A stretch of 42,410 bases of DNA from positions 1-42,410 of the forward strand of contig JABGPV010000011.1 of the NCBI GenBank assembly GCA_018644785.1. The letters run 5' to 3'. The notes beneath the pieces are model-generated. The model ran no database searches and had not been told where the DNA came from. It worked only from the letters and a program-made list of their open reading frames with translations. Each line of letters begins with the position of its first letter. Position 1 is the first letter of the stretch. The position numbers were made by a program, and so were the translations under genes. This document shows, piece by piece, positions 6,979-14,954 of the stretch. The stretch comes from Deltaproteobacteria bacterium (GTDB lineage: Bacteria; Desulfobacterota; DSM-4660; Desulfatiglandales; Desulfatiglandaceae).

Positions 6979-7287
6979 ATGGCAAAGCGTTTGGGGATTT
7001 TTGTGAGTTCCGATCAACATCTGGACAAAGTCATCAAATTATGCGAGGCAGCACGGGACAAGGGCGATGTTGATGTGACGATTTTTTTCAGTCACCTGGG
7101 TACGAAACTGACCAAAGACCCGAGGTTCGGAGAACTTGAGGGGATGGCCACCATGAGTCTGTGCAACGTGGGTTTTGAGAGCCATGGTTTGAAAGCACCG
7201 GTTCAGGGCATCGCTGAAGGTGATTTTGCCACCCAGGCCAGGAATGGGGAATTGATCGAAGATGAAGACCGCTATCTTGTTTTTTAG
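6979..7287 (+). CDS. DsrE/F-family sulfur-relay protein
   Basis: A 102-residue cytoplasmic protein with the DsrE-type alpha/beta fold: strand LGIFVSSD, strand VTIFFSHLG and the segment SLCNVGF. Cysteines are C22 and C62; C62 in MATMSLCNVGF is at the usual persulfide position after the third strand. It has AGGAGAG before the ATG. It is the first of four tightly spaced genes (gaps of 11-81 nt) driven by the sigma-54 promoter at 6823. DsrE-like proteins carry or transfer sulfane sulfur. The specific partner is inferred to be one of the TusA proteins encoded 3 kb downstream. Confidence 0.75.
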   Translation: MAKRLGIFVSSDQHLDKVIKLCEAARDKGDVDVTIFFSHLGTKLTKDPRFGELEGMATMSLCNVGFESHGLKAPVQGIAEGDFATQARNGELIEDEDRYLVF

Positions 7288-7302
7288 GGAGGGAATACGA
7301 TA

Positions 7303-7596
7303 ATGGAGAATGTTAAGAATGTGGCGTTTCTGGTACGCCGGGAAGAAGATCTCTGGGAGGGTTCACGTTCCACCCTGGGGTTGGCCGTTGAAAATCTTTA
7401 TTCGTATATGTTCGTTTTAGACATCGAAGTGGACATGACCGAAAAGTATAAGGAGAACCTGGAATGGCTTGAGGATATGGAGTGTGAATACTATTCCAAC
7501 AACAAGGTCAACGCGGAGAAGCACGGCTTTCAATACCTGAGCCTGGAAGAAATCGGCGAAAAACTCAAAGAAATGGACCTGATCGTCCCCTTTTAG
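7303..7596 (+). CDS. DsrE/F-like small protein, probably without catalytic Cys
   Basis: A 97-residue acidic protein ([23 protein letters not shown]) whose pattern of N-terminal strand, helix, strand ([10 protein letters not shown]) and C-terminal helix fits the DsrE/F/H fold. Its only cysteine lies in MECEYY, where DsrF-type proteins have a helix rather than the active loop, so it may be a structural partner, as DsrF/TusC is in DsrEFH/TusBCD. It starts 15 nt after the DsrE stop. The family assignment is based on fold pattern and neighbours. Confidence 0.6.
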   Translation: MENVKNVAFLVRREEDLWEGSRSTLGLAVENLYSYMFVLDIEVDMTEKYKENLEWLEDMECEYYSNNKVNAEKHGFQYLSLEEIGEKLKEMDLIVPF

Positions 7597-7607
7597 GAGC
7601 CTTGACC

Positions 7608-7787
7608 ATGAAAATCCTGCATATATATAAAACCGAACCGGATGACACCACCAAAGCCCTGTCGGATATCGTTTCCGAAGGGAAAGAGATTACGGAATTT
7701 CCCTTGTACCAGGGGGAGCCGGATTATGGACGGCTGATCGATTTGGTCTTTGACCATGATCCCGGCAATGTGATCAGCTGGTGGTGA
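7608..7787 (+). CDS. DsrH/TusB-like short protein
   Basis: A 59-residue protein starting MKILHIYKTEPDDT and ending ISWW. DsrH/TusB proteins also begin with a MLHIV-type strand but are about 90 residues, so this is short. I chose ATG 7608, which has AGGAG eight bases upstream, over the in-frame TTG at 7602. No cysteine is present. Position as third gene after two DsrE/F-like genes supports a DsrEFH-like triad. The stop is a double TGA-TAG; because no cysteine homologue would continue past it, I read TGA here as a true stop. Confidence 0.55.
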   Translation: MKILHIYKTEPDDTTKALSDIVSEGKEITEFPLYQGEPDYGRLIDLVFDHDPGNVISWW

Positions 7788-7868
7788 TAGCTGGGGCCCC
7801 ATTGGGCCGAACGTCAATGTTGGGGCGAAACCAAGATTCGCCTCCCACTTTCCGGAAGGAGTTGTCCG

Positions 7869-8573
7869 ATGGATGAAATGATCGTTCACAATCCGCCGAT
7901 CAGCATTACAGACCTGAAGGCGTTGAAACTGAAAGGCGCAGCCATAACAGTGAATTCCACTTTTGAGATCAATGAGGTTGATTTGGTTCATGAGGAAAAC
8001 CCGTTCCGTGCGTTCCTGTTCTTTTCTCATTTTTCGGGCACTGTTGATGGTAAACCCTATGAATTCAGGAAATGTTACGCAAAAGGGTGCCAGCATAACC
8101 TGTGCCCCCATGTTTCTCAAGCGGTCATGATTGCCAACCGGTACCTCAAGCGGGATTTCACGACTTTGAGAAAGGCCGGGATTGCCGTTGAAGAAAGCTT
8201 CTTTACTCTGGAGAATATGCTGGCGCAGTTCGAGGAGAAACGGGATGATTTTGTGGTCACCCTGATTCTCGAAGACTATATCCGCATTGCCGAGGAGGGA
8301 GATAACATCGCCATCGACGTTTCAGTGGAAAAATTTCCGGCAGTGGAAAATTTCATCAACCATAGCGAAAAACGTATGTTTTTTTCCGCTAATTTCAATG
8401 TGGACTATCTGGAAGAAACGCACGTTTGTCAACGGTGTTTTTCATGCTATGTCATGGAGCGGGAAAAGGAGGAGGCGAAAGCTCCAATGGATCTGGCCAA
8501 CAGACGGCTGGCGAATATCTACCAGGAATTCAAGAAGGCCAACATTGATTTTAACGAGGTGTTTTTTCAATAA
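7869..8573 (+). CDS. Cys-rich protein of unknown function
   Basis: A 234-residue soluble protein with GGAAGGAG before its ATG. It has two conserved-looking metal-type clusters: C69-x4-C74-x4-C79-x-H81 (CYAKGCQHNLCPH) and C187-x2-C190-x2-C193 (CQRCFSC). Seven ligands could bind an Fe-S cluster or two zinc ions. The middle (about 95-185) is a charged alpha/beta region without a recognised motif. It is the last gene of the dsrE-like operon and ends 3 nt from the convergent EBP2 gene. No known family is recognised; a role as sulfur or electron partner of the DsrE-like proteins is only suggested by position. Confidence 0.75.
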   Translation: MDEMIVHNPPISITDLKALKLKGAAITVNSTFEINEVDLVHEENPFRAFLFFSHFSGTVDGKPYEFRKCYAKGCQHNLCPHVSQAVMIANRYLKRDFTTLRKAGIAVEESFFTLENMLAQFEEKRDDFVVTLILEDYIRIAEEGDNIAIDVSVEKFPAVENFINHSEKRMFFSANFNVDYLEETHVCQRCFSCYVMEREKEEAKAPMDLANRRLANIYQEFKKANIDFNEVFFQ

Positions 8574-8576
8574 ACT

Positions 8577-9962
8577 TCAGCTTTGAATGGCCCTGTTCAC
8601 CTGAATATCATATTCTTTAAGTCGTTTCCACAGGGTCACGCGGCTGATTCCCAGAATCTTGGCCGCCTCGGTTTTGTTTCCCCCGGTTTTTTTCAAAGCC
8701 TTCAGTAGAATGCCTCTCTGATCCGAGCTCGCTCTGCCGATTTTTCTTGAGCGTTTTGCCGGTGGAACCCCGATTTTCCCGGATATGTTGGGGGACAGAT
8801 GATTTTGCTGAATTTCACCGCCCGGACAAATCACAAAGGCATATTCAATGACATTGATCAGTTCACGGATGTTGCCGGGCCAATGGTAATTTACCAGGAT
8901 TTCTAAGGCCACTTCATCCATCCCGGTTATATTTTTATGATTCTTAAGCCGGATTCGGCTGATGAAGGTATCAATGAGCAACGGGATGTCTTCGGGTCGT
9001 TCCCTGAGAGGCGGCAGATAGATGGGAATGACGCCCACACGATAGTAGAGGTCTTCGCGAAAACGCCCTTCTTCCATTAGCACTTTGAGGTCCTTATTGG
9101 TGGCCGTAATGATGCGCACATCAATGGAAAGCGGTTCATGGTCCCCCACTCTCTCAATCTCCTTTTCCTGTAATACGCGCAGTAGTTTCACCTGGGTAGA
9201 AAGGGGAATATCTCCGATTTCATCCAGGAATATGTCGCCTCCGCTGGCCGCTTCAAAACGTCCCTTTCGATTGCGGTCCGCACCGGTAAAAGCCCCCTTC
9301 ATATGACCGAACAATTCGCTTTCCAAAAGGGATTCATTCAATGCCGCGCAATTCACTTTCACAAAGGGGCCTTCGTAACGGCCACCCAGGCGATGTATTG
9401 CCTTTGCCACCAATTCCTTGCCGGTGCCGCTTTCACCGTAAATGGCAACGGGTGCGTATGAATCGGCCGCGCTTTGAATCAGGTCGAACACCTGCTGTAT
9501 GGCAGCGGACTTGCCGATGATCCCCTCAAAACTTTCCTCGATACTCAGTTCACGGCGGAGGGTTGTGATGACCCGGTCCCGGTCCACTAGTTCTGTACAA
9601 TCGGCCAGGTTTTCCACGCCACCCACCACCACGCCGTCCTTGTCTTTCAGGACTGCGGCATTTTTGAGAATATGGAGAGGAGAACCATCTTTTCGCTTAA
9701 AGGTGCATCGCTTGTGGCGAACCTCTCCTTTATTGAAAAGTTCGCAGTGTTTTACGCCGCCTTTGGCCCGCAGATGAAAACAGGTGCTGCACGCGAGTAT
9801 CTCACAGGGTTGGCCCACCAGTTCCTTCTCTTTATAACCCGTAAGCGTTTCGAAAGCGTTGTTCACGGAAAGGATGATGCCGCTGGGATCCACCACCATG
9901 AGCCCATCCAGCATGGTTTCCACCACGGTCTTCCAGTACTGGCTGTATTCTTTCTCAAACAT
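8577..9962 (-). CDS. Sigma-54-dependent activator with Cys-rich PAS (EBP2)
   Basis: A 461-residue enhancer-binding protein. The PAS domain (about 8-125) carries five cysteines (C53, C58, C61, C73, C86), suiting redox, metal or polysulfide sensing. The AAA+ domain has GESGTGKE (176-183), GAFTGA (223-228) and DIFLDEIGD. A Fis-type helix-turn-helix (KTEAAKILGISRVTLWKRL) closes the protein. I start it at 9962 because AGAGGTG lies just before that ATG; an upstream ATG at 9989 lacks a site. It lies between two + strand sulfur operons that share a dyad and sigma-54 promoters. It also has dyads beside its own start, so it is the likely regulator of both operons and may autoregulate. Confidence 0.9.
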   Translation of the reverse strand: MFEKEYSQYWKTVVETMLDGLMVVDPSGIILSVNNAFETLTGYKEKELVGQPCEILACSTCFHLRAKGGVKHCELFNKGEVRHKRCTFKRKDGSPLHILKNAAVLKDKDGVVVGGVENLADCTELVDRDRVITTLRRELSIEESFEGIIGKSAAIQQVFDLIQSAADSYAPVAIYGESGTGKELVAKAIHRLGGRYEGPFVKVNCAALNESLLESELFGHMKGAFTGADRNRKGRFEAASGGDIFLDEIGDIPLSTQVKLLRVLQEKEIERVGDHEPLSIDVRIITATNKDLKVLMEEGRFREDLYYRVGVIPIYLPPLRERPEDIPLLIDTFISRIRLKNHKNITGMDEVALEILVNYHWPGNIRELINVIEYAFVICPGGEIQQNHLSPNISGKIGVPPAKRSRKIGRASSDQRGILLKALKKTGGNKTEAAKILGISRVTLWKRLKEYDIQVNRAIQS

Positions 9963-9993
9963 TTTCACCTCTAGGTGACAAGCATCCATAAAA

Positions 9994-10027
9994 CGTTAAA
10001 ACATTAACGCCAATTAACATGTGTTAA
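9994..10027. promoter_or_regulatory. Candidate EBP2 enhancer dyads, tusA/EBP2 intergenic region
   Basis: Two inverted repeats sit side by side: CGTTAA-AACA-TTAACG (9994-10009) and TTAACA-TG-TGTTAA (10014-10027). The second is the reverse complement of the site at 6698-6711. They lie about 105-130 bp upstream of the -24 element of the tusA promoter and just upstream of the divergent EBP2 gene. A further ACGTTAAAG half-site follows near 10036. Confidence 0.65.
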
Positions 10028-10127
10028 CAATAGGACGTTAAAGATATAAACGCAATAGAATTCTATTAGACCCATATTATAATCGATAATTCAACCATTT
10101 GGATGCCATTTGGTTTTCATGAGGCTA

Positions 10128-10144
10128 TTGGCACCATATTTGCA
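10128..10144 (+). promoter_or_regulatory. Sigma-54 promoter for the TusA-Qmo-like operon
   Basis: TTGGCACCATATTTGCA is a near-perfect -24/-12 element: GG at 10130-10131 and GC at 10142-10143, ten bases apart, with TTGGCAC and TTTGCA both matching. The predicted start is near 10155, about 29 nt before the GTG of the first gene. Confidence 0.8.
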
Positions 10145-10183
10145 ATCCGTAAAAGCCAGAGTTTTTGCGTTACGGGTTAAAAT

Positions 10184-10423
10184 GTGAAACATGAATCTCA
10201 AATTGACAGGGTTTTGGATTTGCGGGGATGGAGTTGCCCCTGGTGTATCCTCAAGGCCAAGAGCTGGCTCGCCCGCATGAAACCGGGCCAGATTCTGGAA
10301 GTGTACAGCACGGATCCTGAAACCCTTAAGAATTTCCCCCTCATATTAAGGAATGGGAATGACAAAGTCATTGGAGTTAAACAGTACCCCGATTATCACC
10401 GGATGCTGATTCGCCGAGGATAA
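10184..10423 (+). CDS. TusA-like sulfur carrier with CPWC motif
   Basis: A 79-residue TusA-fold protein. The family signature LDxRGxxCPxP is present as LDLRGWSCPWC, with C18 in the catalytic position. Trp-Cys follows the Cys-Pro instead of the usual x-Pro, so C18 and C21 could form a disulfide or bind a second sulfur. Translation starts at GTG 10184: an in-frame TAA at 10178 rules out any earlier start, and the ribosome site is weak. It is the first gene after a strong sigma-54 promoter. TusA proteins carry persulfide sulfur between DsrE-like proteins and acceptors. Confidence 0.8.
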   Translation: MKHESQIDRVLDLRGWSCPWCILKAKSWLARMKPGQILEVYSTDPETLKNFPLILRNGNDKVIGVKQYPDYHRMLIRRG

Positions 10424-10488
10424 TAAGGGGCATCGCCTTATATCAGGCGGAAAAATCTAAACAACAACAGAAAGAAGGAGGATGTACC

Positions 10489-10743
10489 ATGGGAGAAATA
10501 GATCTTGATACCATTCAGGCGGATAATGTCGTAGACGCACGGGGTGTTTCTTGTCCGGGGCCATTGCTGGAGGCCAAAAAGGGCATGGGAAATGTTCAGG
10601 TGGGCCAGATCCTTGAGATCCTGTCGAATGATCCCGGAAGCAGGAACGATATCCCCAGGTGGGCCAAGAAGGTGGGCCACGATTATCTGGGCGTACTGAG
10701 CGTGGATGGCGCGGACAGGCTGTTTGTCAAACGACAAAAATAG
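10489..10743 (+). CDS. tusA: TusA-family sulfur carrier protein
   Basis: An 84-residue TusA-like protein with the classic motif VDARGVSCPGPLLEAKK; C22 is the expected persulfide-carrying cysteine and the CPxP helix start is intact. The ribosome site is AAGGAGG. It is 65 nt downstream of the variant CPWC paralogue and 14 nt upstream of the FlpD-like gene, so it is clearly part of the same operon. Two different TusA proteins side by side suggest separate donors or acceptors. The symbol is by family, not proven orthology to E. coli tusA. Confidence 0.85.
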   Translation: MGEIDLDTIQADNVVDARGVSCPGPLLEAKKGMGNVQVGQILEILSNDPGSRNDIPRWAKKVGHDYLGVLSVDGADRLFVKRQK

Positions 10744-10757
10744 CAAGGGAGCCCAAA

Positions 10758-11183
10758 ATGGCAGCCCAGGAAAATCAGGAAAAGATTTTGATATTGGCGA
10801 CGGAAGACTGCGCCTATCCGGGCGCCAACGCAGTGGGCCAGGCCCACATGAGTTACCCGGAAAATTCCTATGTGATGCGGGTCAGGGCGCCGGTGATGTT
10901 TCCTGAACAGTTCTATCTGGACTGCTTCAACAAAGGGATTTACGGCATCATCATCATGAGTTGCGGCGTGGAATGCCCCTATGAGGGTGCTTATCCGGTC
11001 CTGGCCTCACGGGTGGACAAGGTGTACGCCATGATGAGGAAACAGGGCCTGGACCCCCGCAGGCTTCGTCTTACCGGGGTTTGCACGGTCTGCACCAAGG
11101 CCTTTGTCAAGGAAGTCAACCAGATGAACCAGCTTGTGATGGAATTGGGGCCTCCCGGGGCTGAAACCCAAAAGACCGCATAA
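10758..11183 (+). CDS. FlpD/MvhD-like electron-transfer subunit
   Basis: A 141-residue cytoplasmic protein of the MvhD/FlpD type, the [2Fe-2S] subunit that passes electrons to HdrA. Cysteines lie in TEDCAYPGAN, IIIMSCGVECPYEG and TGVCTVCTKAF, and MRVRAPVMF matches the family's conserved strand. The ATG at 10758 has AAGGGAG eight bases upstream. In canonical QmoB an MvhD-like domain is fused to the flavoprotein; here it is a free protein preceding the two flavoproteins, which separates this complex from textbook QmoABC. Confidence 0.75.
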   Translation: MAAQENQEKILILATEDCAYPGANAVGQAHMSYPENSYVMRVRAPVMFPEQFYLDCFNKGIYGIIIMSCGVECPYEGAYPVLASRVDKVYAMMRKQGLDPRRLRLTGVCTVCTKAFVKEVNQMNQLVMELGPPGAETQKTA

Positions 11184-11281
11184 AACGGCTCAAGGTTTCT
11201 TCTACCTTCAACCGATAAATCTAAACTGTGAACGGTTGACAAAGTGAATGCTCAGGCACAGATAGCTGGAAGGAATAACGT

Positions 11282-12589
11282 ATGTCCACGGACAAGATTG
11301 AATTCGACGCGCTGGTAGTGGGAGGCGGAATAGCGGGGTTGCAGGCCGCTCTGGATTTGGCTGATCAGGATTTCAAGGTGGCCATTGTTGAAAAGGATGC
11401 TTCCATCGGCGGCAAGATGATTCGCCTTTCCAAGGTTTTTCCCACCCTTGACTGCGCAAGCTGCATTACAACGCCAAAAATGTCGGCGGCGGCACACCAT
11501 CCCAATATTACCAGTTTTACCTATTGCGAACTGAAATCCCTTAAGAAATCCGGGGGTGAAATTACGGCTCTGGTCACTCAAAAAGCCCGATTTGTTGATG
11601 AAATTAAATGCATCGGTTGCCGGCAATGCGAGTACAACTGCCCCGTTTACGTACCCGACGAGGAACAGGGGGGATTCAACGCACGAAGGGCCATCTATGT
11701 GCCGTTCACAAACGCCATCCCCCAGGTCGCCCTCTTGGACGCAAAGAACTGCACCCTGTGCGGAAAGTGCGCCAAGGTTTGTCCTACCCGGGCTGTCGAC
11801 TATTTCCAAGAGCCGAGAGATTTCGCCATTTCCGCTAAAACAGCAGTCCTTTCAACGGGTTTTGAACTCACGCCCATGGATGCGAAGGAACAATATGGCC
11901 AGGGAAAAATCCCGAACGTCATCACAGCGCTCCAGATGGAGAGGCTTCTGGCACCTCACGGCCCTTACAACCGGGTGCTCAGGCCATCGGACGGTATGGA
12001 ACCCGATTCCATCGCATTTGTACAATGCGCCGGTTCCAGAGATAAGAGCCTCGGGATTCCCTATTGCTCCCGTGTCTGCTGTATGTACGCCATTAAACAG
12101 GCCATGCTCCTGTCAGGCGCCGTCCCCCTGGCCGATATCACCATTTACTATATGGACATTCGAGCCTTCGGAAAAGGGTACGAGCAATTTTTCCAGAACT
12201 CCAAGGCCATGGGAGTCGAGTTCACCAAGGGAAAGGTCGCCCAGATTGAAAGCGGGGAAAATGGCACGGTTAAATTGCACTACGAAGCCCAGGAAGATGG
12301 TGGAGGGCTGAGGGTCGCCGACCACGATCTTGTGATATTGTCTCTCGGCATGATACCGGGATGGACGCCGGGATCTGTTTGCAGCGTATCCACATCTTCC
12401 GATGCCTTTATTAAAACGGTAAAACCCAGGATCGCGCCCACGCTCACCGATATGGAAGGGGTCTTTACAGCTGGGGTGGCGGCTGGACCGAAAGACATTG
12501 TGGATACCATTGTGGAGGCGGATGCTGCGGCCATGGAGGCTTCTAAGTATATGGTTTCTATGGAACGGACCAGAAGGACGGCAGCTTAG
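11282..12589 (+). CDS. QmoA/HdrA-like FAD iron-sulfur subunit
   Basis: A 435-residue flavoprotein with an N-terminal FAD-binding GGGIAG (14-19) and the signature TLDCASCITTPKM (C58, C61) of the QmoA branch of HdrA proteins. Two complete [4Fe-4S] ferredoxin motifs follow: C110-C113-C116-C120 and C157-C160-C163-C167. A second Cys group, FVQCAGSRD...YCSRVCC, sits mid-protein. GGAAGG precedes the ATG. In sulfate reducers QmoA belongs to a complex linking menaquinone and APS reductase. No apr genes are present here and the neighbours are sulfur carriers, so the partner is probably different. It follows the FlpD gene by 98 nt. Confidence 0.85.
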   Translation: MSTDKIEFDALVVGGGIAGLQAALDLADQDFKVAIVEKDASIGGKMIRLSKVFPTLDCASCITTPKMSAAAHHPNITSFTYCELKSLKKSGGEITALVTQKARFVDEIKCIGCRQCEYNCPVYVPDEEQGGFNARRAIYVPFTNAIPQVALLDAKNCTLCGKCAKVCPTRAVDYFQEPRDFAISAKTAVLSTGFELTPMDAKEQYGQGKIPNVITALQMERLLAPHGPYNRVLRPSDGMEPDSIAFVQCAGSRDKSLGIPYCSRVCCMYAIKQAMLLSGAVPLADITIYYMDIRAFGKGYEQFFQNSKAMGVEFTKGKVAQIESGENGTVKLHYEAQEDGGGLRVADHDLVILSLGMIPGWTPGSVCSVSTSSDAFIKTVKPRIAPTLTDMEGVFTAGVAAGPKDIVDTIVEADAAAMEASKYMVSMERTRRTAA

Positions 12590-12629
12590 ATGTTTTTTCT
12601 TGTAATGTGAATGATACGGAGATCCGGTG

Positions 12630-14564
12630 ATGGGTGAAGAGAGCAAAGAGCCGATGAAAACGGCAGAGCAAAGAGTGGGCGTATATGTGTGCCACTGCGG
12701 CGGCAATATCTCAGACCACGTGGATGTGGAAAAGGTTTGTCGAAACGCAAAGCAGATACCGGGCGTAACCAGCGTAAAAGACAACATGTTCATGTGTTCG
12801 GATCCGGGGCAGGAACTGATCATGGCCGACCTCAAAGAGGGTGCCATAGACCGGGTTGTTGTGGCTTCCTGCGCACCGGCCCTCCATGAAACCACCTTTC
12901 GGAACGCCATCTCCAGAGCGGGCTTTAACCCTTTCATGTATGATCATGCCAACATTCGGGAACAAGTGAGCTGGGTCCACCATGGGGATCAGGCAACCAG
13001 CAAGGCAAGCCGCCTGGTTGCTGCAGCCGCAGCCAAGGCAAAAAGGCTCAAACCCCTTGAGCCCTTCCGGGTGGATGCCAAGAAGCATGCCACAGTTATC
13101 GGCGGCGGCGTTGCCGGTCTTAAAGCCGCTATAGACCTGGCTGAACGGGGAATAGCGGTGGCCCTTATTGAAAAGGCGCCATTTTTGGGAGGATGGACCG
13201 CAAAATGGGACAGGATCTATCCCACTGACGACCCGGTTTCCGAACTTCTGGGCGAACTGACCCGGGAAGTTCTGAATCATCCATCTATTACCGTATACAA
13301 TTGTTCCAGCGTGACCGGGTTTGGAGGCTACATCGGTAATTTCGAGCTGTCAGTAAAACGAGAGGCCCCGGAATCCGGCCTTTATGAAGACGAGATAAAG
13401 CGGATGAGCGAGTCCGGAAAAGGGTTGGGCGAATTCATTCCGTTTGTGGGAGTTTTCCCCGAGCATGTCCCCGAAACGAAAGAGGAACACACCATTGAAA
13501 CCGGCGTTATTGTTCTGGCCACCGGTTTTAAACCCTATGCTCCAGGCAAAGAAGACTATGGATATGATGACTTAAAGGAAGTCGTTACCCTCCCGGAGTT
13601 GATCCGGATCATCGCTGAAAACCGGGTGCAAGGCGGGGGAGACACTTTGATCGTGAACGGCAGAAAAATCCAGAATATTGCCATGATACACTGTGTGGGC
13701 AGTCGGCAGATTCCGGGCTTCCACAAAACCGATGCGCGGGGAAACCTCAATGAATATTGTTCCCGCACCTGCTGTTCCACAACGCTGAATACCGCTAACA
13801 TGATTCGCGAGGCTCATCCCGGTACCCGGGTGTTTGACTTCTATCGCGATATCCGAACCTACGGTAGGGGCCAGGAGGAAATATATGAGAAGGCATCCCA
13901 AAACAAAGTGTTGTTTTTCCGTTTTGATGAACGAGAGCCTCCTGTCGTCACCCGGAACAACTGGACCAATGATGATTGCCCGCTCCTGGTTAAGGTGAAG
14001 GACTCTCTCACATTCGGAGAGGAGATAGAAGTGCCGGTGGACCTTGTGGTCCTGTCCGTGGGCATGGAACCGAGAGATGTTTCCGACCTCATTGAAAAAA
14101 TGAAACTCTCCGTAGGTCCGGATCGGTTTCTGTTGGAGGTTCATCCCAAACTGCGACCCGTGGAACTATCGGTTCCCGGTATCTTTCTGGCGGGAACCTG
14201 TCAGGCGCCCTTTGATGTGGGGGAGGCATGTGCTGCAGCATCGGGCGCCAGTGTGAAAGCATCCGCCATTCTGGCCCGTGGATATGTGGAACTGGATCCT
14301 TATGTGGCGGATGTGGACCTGGAAAAATGCAAGGGTACGGGCGCCTGCGTAACCGCCTGCCTGAGCGAAGGCGCGTTGGAATTGGTTGAAATGACGGTGG
14401 ACGGTGACAGAGTGAAGCGGGCACAGGTTAATCCAGCACGCTGCGAGGGATGCGGGGCATGCACGGCGGCCTGTCCTGAAGGGGCCATCAACGTATTGGG
14501 GTGGAGTCTGCAACAGTACGAAGATATGGTGGATATGATCGTCTCCGACCAGATTGCAGCTTGA
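12630..14564 (+). CDS. HdrA/QmoB-like flavoprotein without fused MvhD domain
   Basis: A 644-residue full-length HdrA-like protein. An N-terminal cysteine domain (C21, C23, C37, C56, C81) precedes the FAD fold with GGGVAG (158-163), then the mid-protein group MIHCVGSRQ...YCSRTCC. The C-terminal ferredoxin domain is odd: the second motif is complete (C605, C608, C611, C615), but the first reads CKGTGAC...C (C567, T570, C573, C577), so one ligand is Thr. That cluster may be [3Fe-4S], have another ligand, or be lost. The start is ATG 12630 (GGAG eight bases upstream) or the adjoining GTG 12627. The protein ends after the ferredoxin domain, unlike QmoB. Confidence 0.85.
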   Translation: MGEESKEPMKTAEQRVGVYVCHCGGNISDHVDVEKVCRNAKQIPGVTSVKDNMFMCSDPGQELIMADLKEGAIDRVVVASCAPALHETTFRNAISRAGFNPFMYDHANIREQVSWVHHGDQATSKASRLVAAAAAKAKRLKPLEPFRVDAKKHATVIGGGVAGLKAAIDLAERGIAVALIEKAPFLGGWTAKWDRIYPTDDPVSELLGELTREVLNHPSITVYNCSSVTGFGGYIGNFELSVKREAPESGLYEDEIKRMSESGKGLGEFIPFVGVFPEHVPETKEEHTIETGVIVLATGFKPYAPGKEDYGYDDLKEVVTLPELIRIIAENRVQGGGDTLIVNGRKIQNIAMIHCVGSRQIPGFHKTDARGNLNEYCSRTCCSTTLNTANMIREAHPGTRVFDFYRDIRTYGRGQEEIYEKASQNKVLFFRFDEREPPVVTRNNWTNDDCPLLVKVKDSLTFGEEIEVPVDLVVLSVGMEPRDVSDLIEKMKLSVGPDRFLLEVHPKLRPVELSVPGIFLAGTCQAPFDVGEACAAASGASVKASAILARGYVELDPYVADVDLEKCKGTGACVTACLSEGALELVEMTVDGDRVKRAQVNPARCEGCGACTAACPEGAINVLGWSLQQYEDMVDMIVSDQIAA

Positions 14565-14636
14565 TGCCACCGGGGCACCAGGGATAAAAACAATTCAGAA
14601 GTGATAGCGAATCTACAAGCTTGTGAGGGAGAGCCC

Positions 14637-14954
14637 ATGAGTCAAACAGATAAAGAGAAGCAGGCGTACAAGGCCGCCATGAAGAGCCTGCGCCAACAAC
14701 GGAAGAAGACCATTGATGCCGCGAAGGCGACGATGAAATCACAAAATACCATTTTCAAGGGCATCAAGGCCTTTCTTAAACAGGGACCGAGAACAGTGCC
14801 GGAAATCTCCCAAGCCCTGGCCATTCCCACTTCGGACGTCCTTTGGAGCGTTATGTCTCTCAAAAAATACGGGCTGATGGTGGAGGGCGAACAGGATGGA
14901 GAGTATTTCAAATATGGCTTGGCGGACAGTGATGCAAAAGGAGGCGAGGCATGA
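14637..14954 (+). CDS. Winged-helix-like small protein inside the Qmo-like operon
   Basis: A 105-residue basic protein. The N-terminal 40 residues are a charged helix (QAYKAAMKSLRQQRKKTID). The rest reads as a winged helix: GPRTVPEISQALAIPTSDVLWSVMSLKKYGLMVEGEQDGEYF, with a recognition helix and a wing. It overlaps the start of the QmoC-like gene by 4 nt (ATGA), so the two are translationally coupled. This is unusual for a transcription regulator and suggests either a structural role in the complex or autoregulation. There are no cysteines. GAGGGAGAG precedes the ATG at 14637. Confidence 0.75.
   Translation: MSQTDKEKQAYKAAMKSLRQQRKKTIDAAKATMKSQNTIFKGIKAFLKQGPRTVPEISQALAIPTSDVLWSVMSLKKYGLMVEGEQDGEYFKYGLADSDAKGGEA

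Noticed and set aside
7785..7790. TGA-TAG at the end of the DsrH-like gene as a possible Sec codon
   Set aside because: The next codon is a TAG stop, there is no redox motif around it and no suitable hairpin downstream.
11556..12311. 251-residue plus-strand frame inside the QmoA-like gene
   Set aside because: Out-of-frame shadow of a clearly conserved flavoprotein; rich in Ser, Arg and Pro with no motif.
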